In this document: positions 49,983-58,303 of the stretch, in pieces
How the letters are laid out: every line of letters starts with the position of its first letter
How positions within the stretch are numbered: position 1 is the stretch's first letter
NCBI GenBank assembly: GCA_963747405.1
Contig: CAVVFG010000016.1
Coordinates: 124,001 to 188,000, forward strand
Reading direction: 5' to 3'
Source: Fodinibacter sp963747405
Lineage (GTDB): Bacteria; Actinomycetota; Actinomycetes; Actinomycetales; Dermatophilaceae
DNA: 64,000 nucleotides
The notes under the pieces: generated by a model
Seen by the model: the letters and a program-made list of their open reading frames with translations, nothing else
Databases searched by the model: none
What the model was told of the DNA's origin: nothing
Translations under genes and position numbers: made by a program

Positions 49983-51074
49983 TCACCCGGCGAAGTGGTC
50001 CCAGCCGTGGGCATCGGGAACGGTGCCGTCGACGGTGACCCGGATGCCGTCGCCTCCGTCCGCTCGTACGCGCCCGACCACGCGCCACGGCTCGGGGATG
50101 CCGTCGCCCCGGTCGTCGACCCCCGGGTCGCCCGGGGTGCCGGTCGGGGACGGCAGCGGCGCCCCGTCGGCGAACACCCCCACCAGCGAGTGCTCCTCAC
50201 CCCCGGCGAGCACCTGGTGCAGCGCCTCGTCCTCGCCCAGCGCGAGGGTCAGCGGCCCCGCCGCGTAGTGCTCGCGCAGCGCCGCACCGTCGAGGTCGAC
50301 CCGCACGCCGCTGGCCTCGGCCACCCGGCTCAGGTCGGTGACCAGCCCGTCCGAGACGTCGATGAGGGCGTGCGCACCGGCCGCCGCGGCCCGAGGGCCG
50401 GCCCGCCACGGGGGCACCGGCGCACGGTGGTGCCGCATCAGGGCCCGCACCGCGCGGGCACGCTCCCCCGAGGCACGTCCCCCGGCATCCGCGGACGGTA
50501 CCGGGTCAGGGTCGCCCTCGCCACGCTCGTACAGGGCCAAGCCTCCCCCGGACCAGCCGAGCGAGCCGCAGACTGCGACGACGTCACCGGGTCGCGCACC
50601 CGAGCGCAGCACCGGCGCGAGCCCGCGCAGGTCGCCCAGGGCTGTCACCGAGACGACGACCACCCCGGGCGGCGCGGACGACAGGTCGCCGCCCACGACC
50701 GGCGCCCCCGCCTGCTCGGCGAGTGCTGCGATGCCGCGCGCGAGGTCGACCGCCCACTGCACCGCCAGGGCTGGGTCGGCGACGAGCGACACGAGCAGGG
50801 CCGTCGGCACCGCGCCCATGGCGGCGACGTCGGCGAGGTTCTGGGCGGCCACCTTCACCCCGACGTCGTGGGCACTCGACCACTCGTCGCGCCAGTCGCG
50901 GCCGCCCACCATCGAGTCGGTCGTGGCCACCACCGTCCCACCCGGCGCGCCCACGACGGCCGCGTCGTCGCCGGGCCCGACCGGCACCGACCCCCACGCG
51001 GGCGGTCGCGCACCGGCGTACACCGGGAAGATCGAGGCGAGCAGCTCGCTCTCGCTGACGTCGCGCAGCCGCAC
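49983..51074 (-). CDS. thiL: Thiamine-monophosphate kinase
   Basis: A 363-residue ATP-dependent kinase making thiamine diphosphate. GPGDDAAVVGAP, the Asp-rich DSMVGGRDWRDEW, VGGDLSSAP and LIDVSDGLVTDLS are the PurM/ThiL-fold metal and nucleotide sites. A Pro/Gly-rich insert (about 305-330) is probably a surface loop. GTG at 51074 is used; GGAAGG about 10 nt upstream is a plausible ribosome site. It faces rpmB tail-to-tail. Confidence 0.93.
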   Translation of the reverse strand: MRLRDVSESELLASIFPVYAGARPPAWGSVPVGPGDDAAVVGAPGGTVVATTDSMVGGRDWRDEWSSAHDVGVKVAAQNLADVAAMGAVPTALLVSLVADPALAVQWAVDLARGIAALAEQAGAPVVGGDLSSAPPGVVVVSVTALGDLRGLAPVLRSGARPGDVVAVCGSLGWSGGGLALYERGEGDPDPVPSADAGGRASGERARAVRALMRHHRAPVPPWRAGPRAAAAGAHALIDVSDGLVTDLSRVAEASGVRVDLDGAALREHYAAGPLTLALGEDEALHQVLAGGEEHSLVGVFADGAPLPSPTGTPGDPGVDDRGDGIPEPWRVVGRVRADGGDGIRVTVDGTVPDAHGWDHFAG

Positions 51075-51203
51075 TGGACCAACCCTTCCAAGACGTGGAA
51101 CCTCCCGGCACGGTAGCGTCTGACCCGCGCGCCGGTCTCGACCGGCATGCTCCCGACCGCAGGGGCCCCACGCCCCGACGACTTACGAAGAGGTGGCACT
51201 GCA

Positions 51204-51437
51204 GTGGTACAGGCCTACATCCTGATCCAGACCGACGTCGGCCGCGCCGCGTCGGTGGCCTCGTCCATCGCGGGCCTCGAGGGGGTCGCGATGGCTGAGG
51301 ACGTCACCGGCCCCTACGACGTCATCGCCCGCGTCGAGGCCCAGACCGTCGACGAGCTCGGCAAGCTCGTCATCGCCAAGATCCAGGACGTCGAGGGCAT
51401 CACCCGCACCCTCACCTGCACGGTGGTGCACGTCTGA
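51204..51437 (+). CDS. Stand-alone Lrp/AsnC ligand-binding domain protein
   Basis: A 77-residue protein consisting only of the RAM (Lrp/AsnC C-terminal) fold: VQAYILIQTDVGRAASVA, VTGPYDVIARVEAQ and IQDVEGITRTLTCTVVHV. There is no DNA-binding domain, so it probably binds an amino acid and oligomerises or partners with a full regulator. GTG at 51204 is supported by GAAGAGG 11 nt upstream. Its stop overlaps the start of the next gene, as CTGA. Confidence 0.9.
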   Translation: MVQAYILIQTDVGRAASVASSIAGLEGVAMAEDVTGPYDVIARVEAQTVDELGKLVIAKIQDVEGITRTLTCTVVHV

Positions 51438-51892
51438 CCCGGCGGAGCACCTTCTCGACGGCGGCTGCGCTCGGCGCGGCCGCCGTCGTGCTGTCCGCCT
51501 GCTCCTCGAACGCCGTCGAGGTCACCGTGCCGTCGGCCGGCACCGAGCCGGCCTGCCTGTCGGCCACCCTCGTGTGGCCCTCCACGGTGTCGGGGATGCC
51601 GCGCCGCGACACCGACCCCGAATCCACCGGGGTGGCCGCCTGGGGCGACCCGCCCGTCATCGCCCGCTGCGGGGTCGCGGCGCTCGCGCCCACCGACACC
51701 GAGTGCCTCGAGGTCGACGGCGTCGGCTGGGTCCCCCAGGCGCTCAGCGACGGCACGCGGTTCACCTCGTTCGGCACCGACCCCGCGGTCGAGGTGCTGG
51801 TGCCGACGGCCTACGCCCCGGAGCCGCTGCTGCTGCCGGTGTTCGCCCCGGTCGCCAAGGCCCTGCCGCGCAACGGCCTGGCCTGCAGATGA
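51434..51892 (+). CDS. DUF3515 family lipoprotein, likely CTG start
   Basis: A 152-residue DUF3515 protein. The sequence needed for export is present only if translation begins at CTG 51434: it gives TRRSTFSTAAALGAAAVV and the lipobox LSAC with the lipidated Cys24. The next possible start, GTG 51488, would begin inside the signal peptide. CTG 51434 overlaps the previous stop as CTGA, matching the ATGA/GTGA style seen elsewhere here. The mature part has conserved Cys residues and WGDPPVIARCG. Function is unknown; the position between the RAM protein and ddl is conserved in actinobacteria. Confidence 0.85.
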   Translation: MTRRSTFSTAAALGAAAVVLSACSSNAVEVTVPSAGTEPACLSATLVWPSTVSGMPRRDTDPESTGVAAWGDPPVIARCGVAALAPTDTECLEVDGVGWVPQALSDGTRFTSFGTDPAVEVLVPTAYAPEPLLLPVFAPVAKALPRNGLACR

Positions 51893-51981
51893 CCTACCTC
51901 AGCGCACAGCGGGCGATGAGCCCGAACGTGATCCACGTCGAGGCAGGTGCCGCCGGGTCAGCGTCGGGCCCGAGTTGCGGG

Positions 51982-53673
51982 TCAACGCGGTTCGAGGACG
52001 TACACCACGTCGTCGTAGAACGCAGCGACGACGGTGTCCCCGGTGTCGGTGTCGACGAGGACACCGGTGGGCCGCTGCTCGAACGTGATGCTGTCGATCG
52101 GACGGCGCGTCGTCGCGTCGATGACCGTGAGCCGTTTCTCGACCCTGCTGACGACACTCACCGTCCCTGACGGGGCGTCGGACGCGAACCAGTCGCCGTG
52201 CGAGTCGGGGTCGGCTGCAACGGCCAACGCGTCGACGACCTCGCTGGTGTCGACGTCGATCACGCTCAGGACCGGCTCGTAGCCCCCCGGGCCGAGGTAG
52301 AGGGCACGGGAGACCGGGTCGAGCCCCAGCCCACCGCCGAGGTCCGCGCCCCGCTCCGCGTCGATCTGGGCGATCTCCTCACCCGTGACCGTGTCGATGA
52401 CGGACACGTAGTCCGTGCCGCCGTGGGTCTTGTGAACACCGACGTAGAGCCGCTCGCCCACGGGGTCCAGGGCCATGCGCCCGAGGCTGTACTCCAACGT
52501 CCCGGGGCGCAGTGGCAGCTCGATGGTGTCGGCGACGGCCCCGGTGGTCACGTCGATGGCCGTGACGGTGCCCCACCGGCCGGCAACGTAGACGACGCGG
52601 TCCGCGGGGTCGTGGGCCAGGTCGACCGGGGACTCGACGGCGACGGTCTTGACGATCTCCGCGCTGCCGGGGTCGATCACCGACACGGCGTCACCCAGCC
52701 AGCTGGACACCCAGATCGTGCCCGTTCCAGGGTCCGCCACGACGTCGCTCGGGGACTTCGGGACAGCGACCGTGTGCGCGATGGCACCCGTGTCGCGGTC
52801 GATGACGACCACCTGGTCGTCACCGCTGGCCACGACCACGCTGTGGGTCAACGGGTCCCAGGCGCCCGGACCCGGCTGTTCGACGGCGACCGTGGAGACG
52901 ACCTCGAGCCCGGTGTAGGCACGCTGGTCGTCCGGGGCCGCGATGGCCACGAACGAGATGGTCACTGCGCTGGCCGGGACGATGATCGCGCCCATGGCGA
53001 CGGGACCCACGGTGGACGGCGCGGCCGTGGTTGCCACAGCCGGGGTCATCACCTGGGCGCCCGCCCCGAGGGCCGAGGACTTGAACACGAAGAACACCAG
53101 ACCACTGATGGCGATCATGACCCGGACCCACCAACGGAGCAGGAACGTCATCCACCCGTAGCGCTGCTCAGCCGCGTCGAGGCTCTCCCGCAGCAGCCTG
53201 GAGAACGCCTCCCCCCGATCCTGGGCCGACGTCATGGCGCCTGCCCCGGGCGGAAGGTAGACGACCTCGCTGTTGAAGACCACGTCGTGCAGACAGCGGC
53301 GCCTGGGGGTCAGGAAGGACACCAGGAATCCCAGGCCGAGCACGTCGACGAGCACGTATCCGGCGGAGTGACGCGACAGGGACCAGGCCAGACCCATGAG
53401 GTCGGCGGCAGGTGGGGTGGCGTCGATCCGGCGCTCGGTGAGACCCGTCAGCGCCTTGCCCATCGTCAGTCCTCCGGTCAGCCACACCGAGAGCCCACCG
53501 ATCACCGCGAGCCCGGCCATGACGAGTACCAAACCCACGAGCCACCAGGGGACAGCCACCTCGGGAACAACCAGCCAACCGACGACCACCAGGACCAGCG
53601 GCACGAGTGCCGCGATCAGGGCGGTCAACGGCGAAGGCGAGCATCCGGCGACGGTGCGGTGCGAGTTGCGCAC
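51982..53673 (-). CDS. RDD membrane protein fused to YVTN propeller, frameshifted N-terminus
   Basis: The open frame gives 563 residues. Its first half is an RDD-type membrane domain (LIAALVPLVLVVVGWL, TMGKALTGL, RRCLHDVVFNSEVV), then two more spans (about 195-255), then a C-terminal seven-blade YVTN-type beta-propeller (VVVIDRDTGAIAHTVAV, AVSVIDPGSAEIVKTVAV, VIDATTRRPIDSI). The RDD arginine and first aspartate are missing from this frame but occur in the next frame upstream (see 53615-53749), so the true gene probably starts at 53749 with a one-base frameshift near 53620. The propeller probably faces outside. Function unknown. Confidence 0.75.
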   Translation of the reverse strand: MRNSHRTVAGCSPSPLTALIAALVPLVLVVVGWLVVPEVAVPWWLVGLVLVMAGLAVIGGLSVWLTGGLTMGKALTGLTERRIDATPPAADLMGLAWSLSRHSAGYVLVDVLGLGFLVSFLTPRRRCLHDVVFNSEVVYLPPGAGAMTSAQDRGEAFSRLLRESLDAAEQRYGWMTFLLRWWVRVMIAISGLVFFVFKSSALGAGAQVMTPAVATTAAPSTVGPVAMGAIIVPASAVTISFVAIAAPDDQRAYTGLEVVSTVAVEQPGPGAWDPLTHSVVVASGDDQVVVIDRDTGAIAHTVAVPKSPSDVVADPGTGTIWVSSWLGDAVSVIDPGSAEIVKTVAVESPVDLAHDPADRVVYVAGRWGTVTAIDVTTGAVADTIELPLRPGTLEYSLGRMALDPVGERLYVGVHKTHGGTDYVSVIDTVTGEEIAQIDAERGADLGGGLGLDPVSRALYLGPGGYEPVLSVIDVDTSEVVDALAVAADPDSHGDWFASDAPSGTVSVVSRVEKRLTVIDATTRRPIDSITFEQRPTGVLVDTDTGDTVVAAFYDDVVYVLEPR

Positions 53674-53749
53674 GATCCGGGCCGGTGGCGGACGACAGCC
53701 CGTTTTCCGCAGGCCCGGAGACGGGGGCGGCGTCGCCTGATCCGCTCAT
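53615..53749 (-). other. Out-of-frame N-terminus of the RDD gene, probable frameshift
   Basis: An ATG at 53749, with GGGGAG 9 nt before it, opens a frame containing PHRRRMLAFAVDR, the classic RDD-family start with its Arg and Asp. Removing one C from the ACCGCCCTGATC run near 53619-53624 joins it to LIAALVPLVLVV of the main frame. This could be a sequencing error, a real inactivating mutation or programmed frameshifting. Confidence 0.75.
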
Positions 53750-54095
53750 GCTCCACCACTCCCCACCGTGTCGGGTACCCGACCGATGAGGCAAGTGTGG
53801 ACAGGCCCAGCCCTGGCTATCAAGAGCGCGACGAGGAGCAGGTGACACGACTCTCGGTGATCGGACACTCAGTGGTGGCGGGCGGTGGGCGGTCCAGCGG
53901 CCGGCCGCTCGCGTGGGAGCTGATGGATCTGGACGCGATACCGGGCCGGGTGCTCTGCTGCCGAATCCCGACGATCCCGAGCCATGGCTCGGGCCGGGAG
54001 CCCCTCGTTGCGAGCAGTGGTCTGCGGTGTTCAAGCCCGCATCGTCCCCGCCACCGCGTCCCGGCGCCGGGTCGCGGGCTGACGCGACGGACGGT
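53750..54095. other. Gap between RDD gene and ddl without a gene
   Basis: Besides the palindrome at 53770-53783 there is no convincing gene in these 346 bases. Short open stretches (for example one reading PNPDDPEPWLGPG) lack a start site, codon bias or a recognised family; they might be a decayed gene fragment. ddl runs away from this region, so it also holds the ddl 3' end. Confidence 0.5.
53770..53783. promoter_or_regulatory. 14-bp perfect palindrome upstream of RDD gene
   Basis: GTCGGGTACCCGAC is a perfect palindrome, 20 nt upstream of the ATG at 53749. It may be a repressor operator. It supports a real start at 53749. Confidence 0.4.
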
Positions 54096-55247
54096 TCAGC
54101 GCAGGCCGGTGCGGCGCTCGAGCGCCAGGGCGATGAGCTCGTCGATGAGGTCGGGGTAGCTCATCCCGGTGGCCGCCCACATCCGCGGGTACATCGAGTG
54201 CGGGGTGAACCCCGGCATCGTGTTGACCTCGTTGACCAGCACGCCGCCGGCCTCGGTGAGGAAGAAGTCGACCCGCGCCAGCCCCTCGCACCCGGCCGCG
54301 TCGAACGCCGCCGCCGCCATCTGCCGGATCCGCCCCGCCACGGTCGCCGGCACGTCGGCCGGGGTCTCGAGCCGCACGTCGCCGGCGGCGAGGTACTTGG
54401 CCTCGTAGTCGTAGAACTCGTGGTTCTGCACGACGATGCACTCGCCGAGCTCGCTCGTGCGGGAGGGGTCGGTGCCGCGCCCCTCCAGCACCCCGCACTC
54501 GATCTCGCGCCCGAACACCGCCGCCTCGACGATGACCTTGGGGTCGTGCTCCCGGGCCGCCTCGATGGCCGCCTCCAGCGCCTCCGGCTCGCAGACCTTG
54601 GTGATGCCCATGCTCGACCCGGCCCGGGCGGGCTTGACGAACACCGGCCAGGACAACGCGTGCACGGCATCCATCGCAGCGGCCCGGTCGCGGCGCCACT
54701 GCTTGTCGGTGATCACGGTGTACGGCCCGACCGGCAGCCCGGCCGAGGCGAGCAGCACCTTCATCACGTGCTTGTCCATCATCACCGCGGATGCCGTGAC
54801 CCCCGAGCCGACGTACCGCACGTCGGCGAGGTCGAGCAGGCCCTGGATGGTGCCGTCCTCCCCGAACGGCCCGTGCAGCAGCGGGAAGACGACGTCGACC
54901 TCGCCGAGGGTGCGCGGCGGCGAGCCCGCCTCGTGCACCACGAGCGTGCGGTCGGTGGCGCTGGTGGGCACGATGACGCTGGCCGCGGCGGTGTCGACCT
55001 CGGGCACGTGTCCGGGGGCGAGGCGCAGCGCCTGCGGGTCGTCGGGAACCAGCACCCAGTGCCCGTCCTTGGCGATGCCGACCGGCACGACGTCGTAGCG
55101 GTCGCGGTCGAGCGCCTCGAGCACGCTGGCGGCCGTGGCGCAGGACACCGCGTGCTCGGACGAGCGGCCCCCGAACACCAGGGCCACCCGGATTCGGGAG
55201 CCGTCGCTCTCGGGCGTCGGGGCGGGGCGGGGCTCGTCGGTGCTCAT
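54096..55247 (-). CDS. ddl: D-alanine--D-alanine ligase
   Basis: A 383-residue ATP-grasp enzyme for peptidoglycan precursor synthesis. VALVFGGRSSEHAVSCATA starts the N-terminal domain; LLHGPFGEDGTIQG, VFVKPARAGSSMGITKV, ARVDFFLTEAGGVLVNEVNTMPGF-type residues (VDFFLTEAGG, NEVNTMPGFT) bind ATP-Mg and D-Ala. ATG at 55247 is chosen; 37 more codons are open but encode an unlikely leader. TAGGCT lies 8 nt upstream. Confidence 0.96.
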   Translation of the reverse strand: MSTDEPRPAPTPESDGSRIRVALVFGGRSSEHAVSCATAASVLEALDRDRYDVVPVGIAKDGHWVLVPDDPQALRLAPGHVPEVDTAAASVIVPTSATDRTLVVHEAGSPPRTLGEVDVVFPLLHGPFGEDGTIQGLLDLADVRYVGSGVTASAVMMDKHVMKVLLASAGLPVGPYTVITDKQWRRDRAAAMDAVHALSWPVFVKPARAGSSMGITKVCEPEALEAAIEAAREHDPKVIVEAAVFGREIECGVLEGRGTDPSRTSELGECIVVQNHEFYDYEAKYLAAGDVRLETPADVPATVAGRIRQMAAAAFDAAGCEGLARVDFFLTEAGGVLVNEVNTMPGFTPHSMYPRMWAATGMSYPDLIDELIALALERRTGLR

Positions 55248-55255
55248 CGCCCGCG

Positions 55256-55261
55256 AGCCTA
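55256..55261 (-). promoter_or_regulatory. -10 element upstream of ddl
   Basis: TAGGCT on the minus strand, 8 nt before the ATG at 55247, suggests a leaderless or nearly leaderless transcript. Confidence 0.4.
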
Positions 55262-55332
55262 GCCGCTCGCCGCACGACCCTTCGGGACCGGGGCACGGCC
55301 GGACCCGACGGCCCGCGCCGAGGCTCCCGGCA

Positions 55333-55338
55333 TACCCT
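55333..55338 (+). promoter_or_regulatory. -10 element, leaderless start of Cys/Met-metabolism gene
   Basis: TACCCT lies 7 nt before the GTG at 55346, facing the ddl promoter. Confidence 0.45.
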
Positions 55339-55345
55339 GAGGCGC

Positions 55346-56455
55346 GTGACGCAGACACCCCATGACCCGCACGCCGACCGGCTCTCCCCCGCCACCCGCG
55401 TCGTGGGGCTCGGCCGCGAGGAGGTCGTGCCCGGCGGCCAGGTGGGCGCCCCGCTGGTGCTCACCTCGACCTATCACGCCGACGGCGAGGTGGTCTACGC
55501 GCGCTCGGGCAACCCGACCTGGTCGGCGTTCGAGACCGCGCTGGGTGACCTCGAGGGCGGCGACGCCCTGGTGCTGTCCTCCGGCATGGGCGCCGTCGCC
55601 GCGGCGCTGTCGCTGCTCCCCCACGGTGGGCTGGTGGTCGCGCCGGATGCCGCCTACAACGGCGTCGTGGTCACCCTCGACCTCCGCGAGGCCGAGGGGT
55701 CCGCCCGGGTGCGCCGGGTCGACGTCGCCGACACCGGCGCGGTGCTCGCCGCGCTCGACGGCGCCGACCTGCTCTGGCTCGAGTCGCCCACCAACCCGCT
55801 GCTCGAGGTCGCCGACCTGCCCGGCCTGCTCGCGGCCGCCCGCGAGCGCGGCGTGCTGGCCGTCGTCGACAACACCTTCGCCACGCCGCTGCTGCAGCGA
55901 CCGCTCGAGCTGGGTGCCGACGTCGTCGTGCACTCCGTCACCAAGTACCTCTGCGGTCACAGCGACGTCGTGCTCGGCGCCGTCGTCACCCCGGCCACGG
56001 ATGCCGGTCGCACGTACCACGAGCGGATGCTGCGGCACCGCACGCTGCACGGCGCGATCGCGGGGCCGATGGAGGTGTGGCTCGCGCTGCGCGGGCTGCG
56101 CACGCTGGCGCTGCGCGTCGAGCGGTCCTCGGCCAACGCCGCCGACCTCGCCGAGCGCCTGCGCACGCATCCTGCGGTCGAGCGGGTCCGGCATCCGGGC
56201 TTCGGCGGCATCGTCTCGATCGAGGTCGCGGGCGGAGCGCCGGCTGCCGAGCGGGTCTGCGCGGCGACCCGGGTGTGGGTGCACTCCACCAGTCTGGGGG
56301 GCGTCGAGAGCCAGCTCGAGCGGCGCCGCCGCATCCCGAGCGAGCCGGCGCGGGTACCGGAGAACCTGGTCCGGTTGTCGGTCGGCATCGAGGACGTCGA
56401 CGACCTCTGGCACGACCTCGCCCAGGCCCTCGCCGAGGCCGTCGACGGGGCCTGA
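55346..56455 (+). CDS. Cystathionine gamma-lyase/synthase-type PLP enzyme
   Basis: A 369-residue member of the Cys/Met-metabolism PLP family. The cofactor lysine is in HSVTKYLCGHSD; YARSGNPTW, LSSGMGAVAA, LESPTNPLLEV and VVDNTFATP are typical, and SLGGVESQLERR and the late Arg (VRLSVGIED) bind substrate carboxylates. Whether it makes or cleaves cystathionine cannot be settled by sequence; the short form fits a gamma-lyase. Its stop lies 3 nt from that of gpsA, tail-to-tail. Confidence 0.88.
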   Translation: MTQTPHDPHADRLSPATRVVGLGREEVVPGGQVGAPLVLTSTYHADGEVVYARSGNPTWSAFETALGDLEGGDALVLSSGMGAVAAALSLLPHGGLVVAPDAAYNGVVVTLDLREAEGSARVRRVDVADTGAVLAALDGADLLWLESPTNPLLEVADLPGLLAAARERGVLAVVDNTFATPLLQRPLELGADVVVHSVTKYLCGHSDVVLGAVVTPATDAGRTYHERMLRHRTLHGAIAGPMEVWLALRGLRTLALRVERSSANAADLAERLRTHPAVERVRHPGFGGIVSIEVAGGAPAAERVCAATRVWVHSTSLGGVESQLERRRRIPSEPARVPENLVRLSVGIEDVDDLWHDLAQALAEAVDGA

Positions 56456-56458
56456 GCG

Positions 56459-57457
56459 CTAGGCGGTCTCGGCCTTGCGCGGGCGCGAGAGCAGGGCCGC
56501 GACCACCTCGGGGGCCGTGCGGCCGTGCTGGATCATCGCGTCGACCTGCTCGATGATCGGCACGTCGACCCCGTTGTTGCGCGCCAGGTCGAGGATCGAC
56601 GTGCACGACTTCACGCCCTCGGCGGTCTGCCGGGTGACCTCGATGACCTCGGAGACGGCCATCCCCTGGCCCAGGCGCACCCCGAAGGAGTGGTTGCGCG
56701 ACAGTGGCGACATGCACGTGGCGATGAGGTCGCCGACCCCCGCGAGCCCGGCGAAGGTGACCGCGTCGCCGCCCAGCGCGGTGCCGAGCCGCATCGTCTC
56801 GGCCAGCCCGCGGGTGATGATCGAGGCCTTGGAGTTGTCGCCCATGCCCAGCCCCTCGGCCATGCCGACGGCCAGGGCGATGACGTTCTTCACGGCGCCG
56901 CAGATCTCGGTGCCCACGACGTCGGATGCCGTGTACGGGCGGAAGTAGGGCGCGGCGCACGCACCGGCCACGAGCTCGGCCATCGCCGCGCTGGCCGACG
57001 CGACGACCGAGGCCGCCGGCTGCTTCACCGCGATCTCACGGGCGAGGTTCGGCCCCGACACGATGACGATGCGCTCGGCCTCGACCCCACCGGCCTCGGC
57101 GATCACCTCGCTCATCCGCCTGGTGGTGCCGAGCTCGACACCCTTCATCAGCGACACCACCGCGGCCGAGGCCGGCAGCGCCGAGCCCCAGGCGGTGAGG
57201 TTGGCGCGCAGGGTCTGCGAGGGCACGGCGAGCACCACGATGTCGGCGCCGTCGGCCGCCTCCGCCGGGTCGGTCGTGGCCCGGATGGTCGAGGGCAGGC
57301 GCAGCTCGGGCAGGTAGTCGCGGTTGACCCCGTCGTTGACCTGGTCGACGACCTCCTGGCGGCGGCCCCACATCGTGACGTCCGTGCCGGCATCCGCGAG
57401 CACGCAGGCGAACGCCGTGCCCCAGCTTCCGGTGCCGTAGACCGCTGCGCTCGTCAT
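56459..57457 (-). CDS. gpsA: Glycerol-3-phosphate dehydrogenase [NAD(P)+]
   Basis: A 332-residue enzyme making sn-glycerol-3-phosphate for phospholipids. The Rossmann motif is VYGTGSWGTAFACVLADAG, and the catalytic lysine lies in CGAVKNVIALAVGMAEG. The ATG at 57457 overlaps the stop of plsC as ATGA, so the first two steps of phosphatidate synthesis are partly co-expressed. Confidence 0.95.
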   Translation of the reverse strand: MTSAAVYGTGSWGTAFACVLADAGTDVTMWGRRQEVVDQVNDGVNRDYLPELRLPSTIRATTDPAEAADGADIVVLAVPSQTLRANLTAWGSALPASAAVVSLMKGVELGTTRRMSEVIAEAGGVEAERIVIVSGPNLAREIAVKQPAASVVASASAAMAELVAGACAAPYFRPYTASDVVGTEICGAVKNVIALAVGMAEGLGMGDNSKASIITRGLAETMRLGTALGGDAVTFAGLAGVGDLIATCMSPLSRNHSFGVRLGQGMAVSEVIEVTRQTAEGVKSCTSILDLARNNGVDVPIIEQVDAMIQHGRTAPEVVAALLSRPRKAETA

Positions 57458-58212
57458 GAGGCCTCCTCCAGGGGGCGGGGCTTGCCGATGGGCGTGATGC
57501 CGTGCGAGCGGGGGTCGAAGCGCACCACGGGGGCCTTCTCGCCGCGCAGCACCTCGAGCTCGGCGGTGATGGCGGCCATGATCCTCGCGGTGGCCTCGCG
57601 CAGCACCTCGGAGGTGAGCTCACGGCCGTACAGGTCGTCGAGCGGCACCGGCCGCCCGGCGCGCACCTGGATGGTGGCGCGGGGAAGCAGGTGCAGCCGT
57701 TTCGAGTAGGGGGCGAGCATCCGCTGGGCCCCCCACGTGGCCACCGGGATCACCGGGCACCGGGTCTCGAGCGCGACCCGGGCCGCCCCGGTCTTACCGC
57801 GCATCGGCCACAGGTCGGGGTCGCGGGTCAGGGTGCCCTCGGGATAGATCGCCACGGCCTTGCCGGCCCGCACGGCGGCGGCCGCGGCCCGGTAGGCGTC
57901 GGCCGCACGGCCCGTCTCGCGGTAGACCGGGATCTGGTCGGCGTGCCGCACGATGGCCCCGACGACCGGCGCCCGGAACACCTCGGCCTTGCCGAGATAC
58001 CGCGGCGAGTGCCCGTGGTCGACGAGGAAGTGCCCGAAGGCCAGCGGCTCGACGTAGGAGTAGTGGTTCGGGCACACGACGTAGCCACCACGCGTCGGCA
58101 GGTTCTGCGCGCCCGACCACTCCCGCTTCGTGAACAGCATGTACAGGGGCCGGGCGATGCGGATCGCGAGACGGTAGGCGAAGGGCCTGGAGTGGTCCGA
58201 GGGGGTCGTCAC
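57454..58212 (-). CDS. plsC: 1-acylglycerol-3-phosphate acyltransferase PlsC
   Basis: A 252-residue membrane-associated acyltransferase. The catalytic motif is NHYSYVEPL, so the usual HX4D reads HX4E here. IYPEGTLTRDPDLWPMRGK is the acceptor-binding EGTL region and CPVIPVATWG the last block. GTG at 58212 is supported by GGAAGG 7 nt upstream; ATG at 58245 would add eleven residues. It is coupled to gpsA by ATGA. Confidence 0.92.
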   Translation of the reverse strand: MTTPSDHSRPFAYRLAIRIARPLYMLFTKREWSGAQNLPTRGGYVVCPNHYSYVEPLAFGHFLVDHGHSPRYLGKAEVFRAPVVGAIVRHADQIPVYRETGRAADAYRAAAAAVRAGKAVAIYPEGTLTRDPDLWPMRGKTGAARVALETRCPVIPVATWGAQRMLAPYSKRLHLLPRATIQVRAGRPVPLDDLYGRELTSEVLREATARIMAAITAELEVLRGEKAPVVRFDPRSHGITPIGKPRPLEEAS

Positions 58213-58303
58213 GCGCTGCCTTCCGTGGGGTCGGGTCAAGCGCATTGTGGTCCGCCCACCGGGCGATGTCGAGCATGGCACGTCGTGTTGGCAGGATCGG
58301 GGG

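Noticed and set aside
51075..51203. Thiamine riboswitch near thiL
   Set aside because: No THI-box-like conserved segments are visible upstream of thiL, and the gap is too short and GC-rich.
53913..54095. Small plus-strand gene reading PNPDDPEPWLGPG
   Set aside because: No ribosome site, no family match, and the frame continues antisense through ddl as a shadow.
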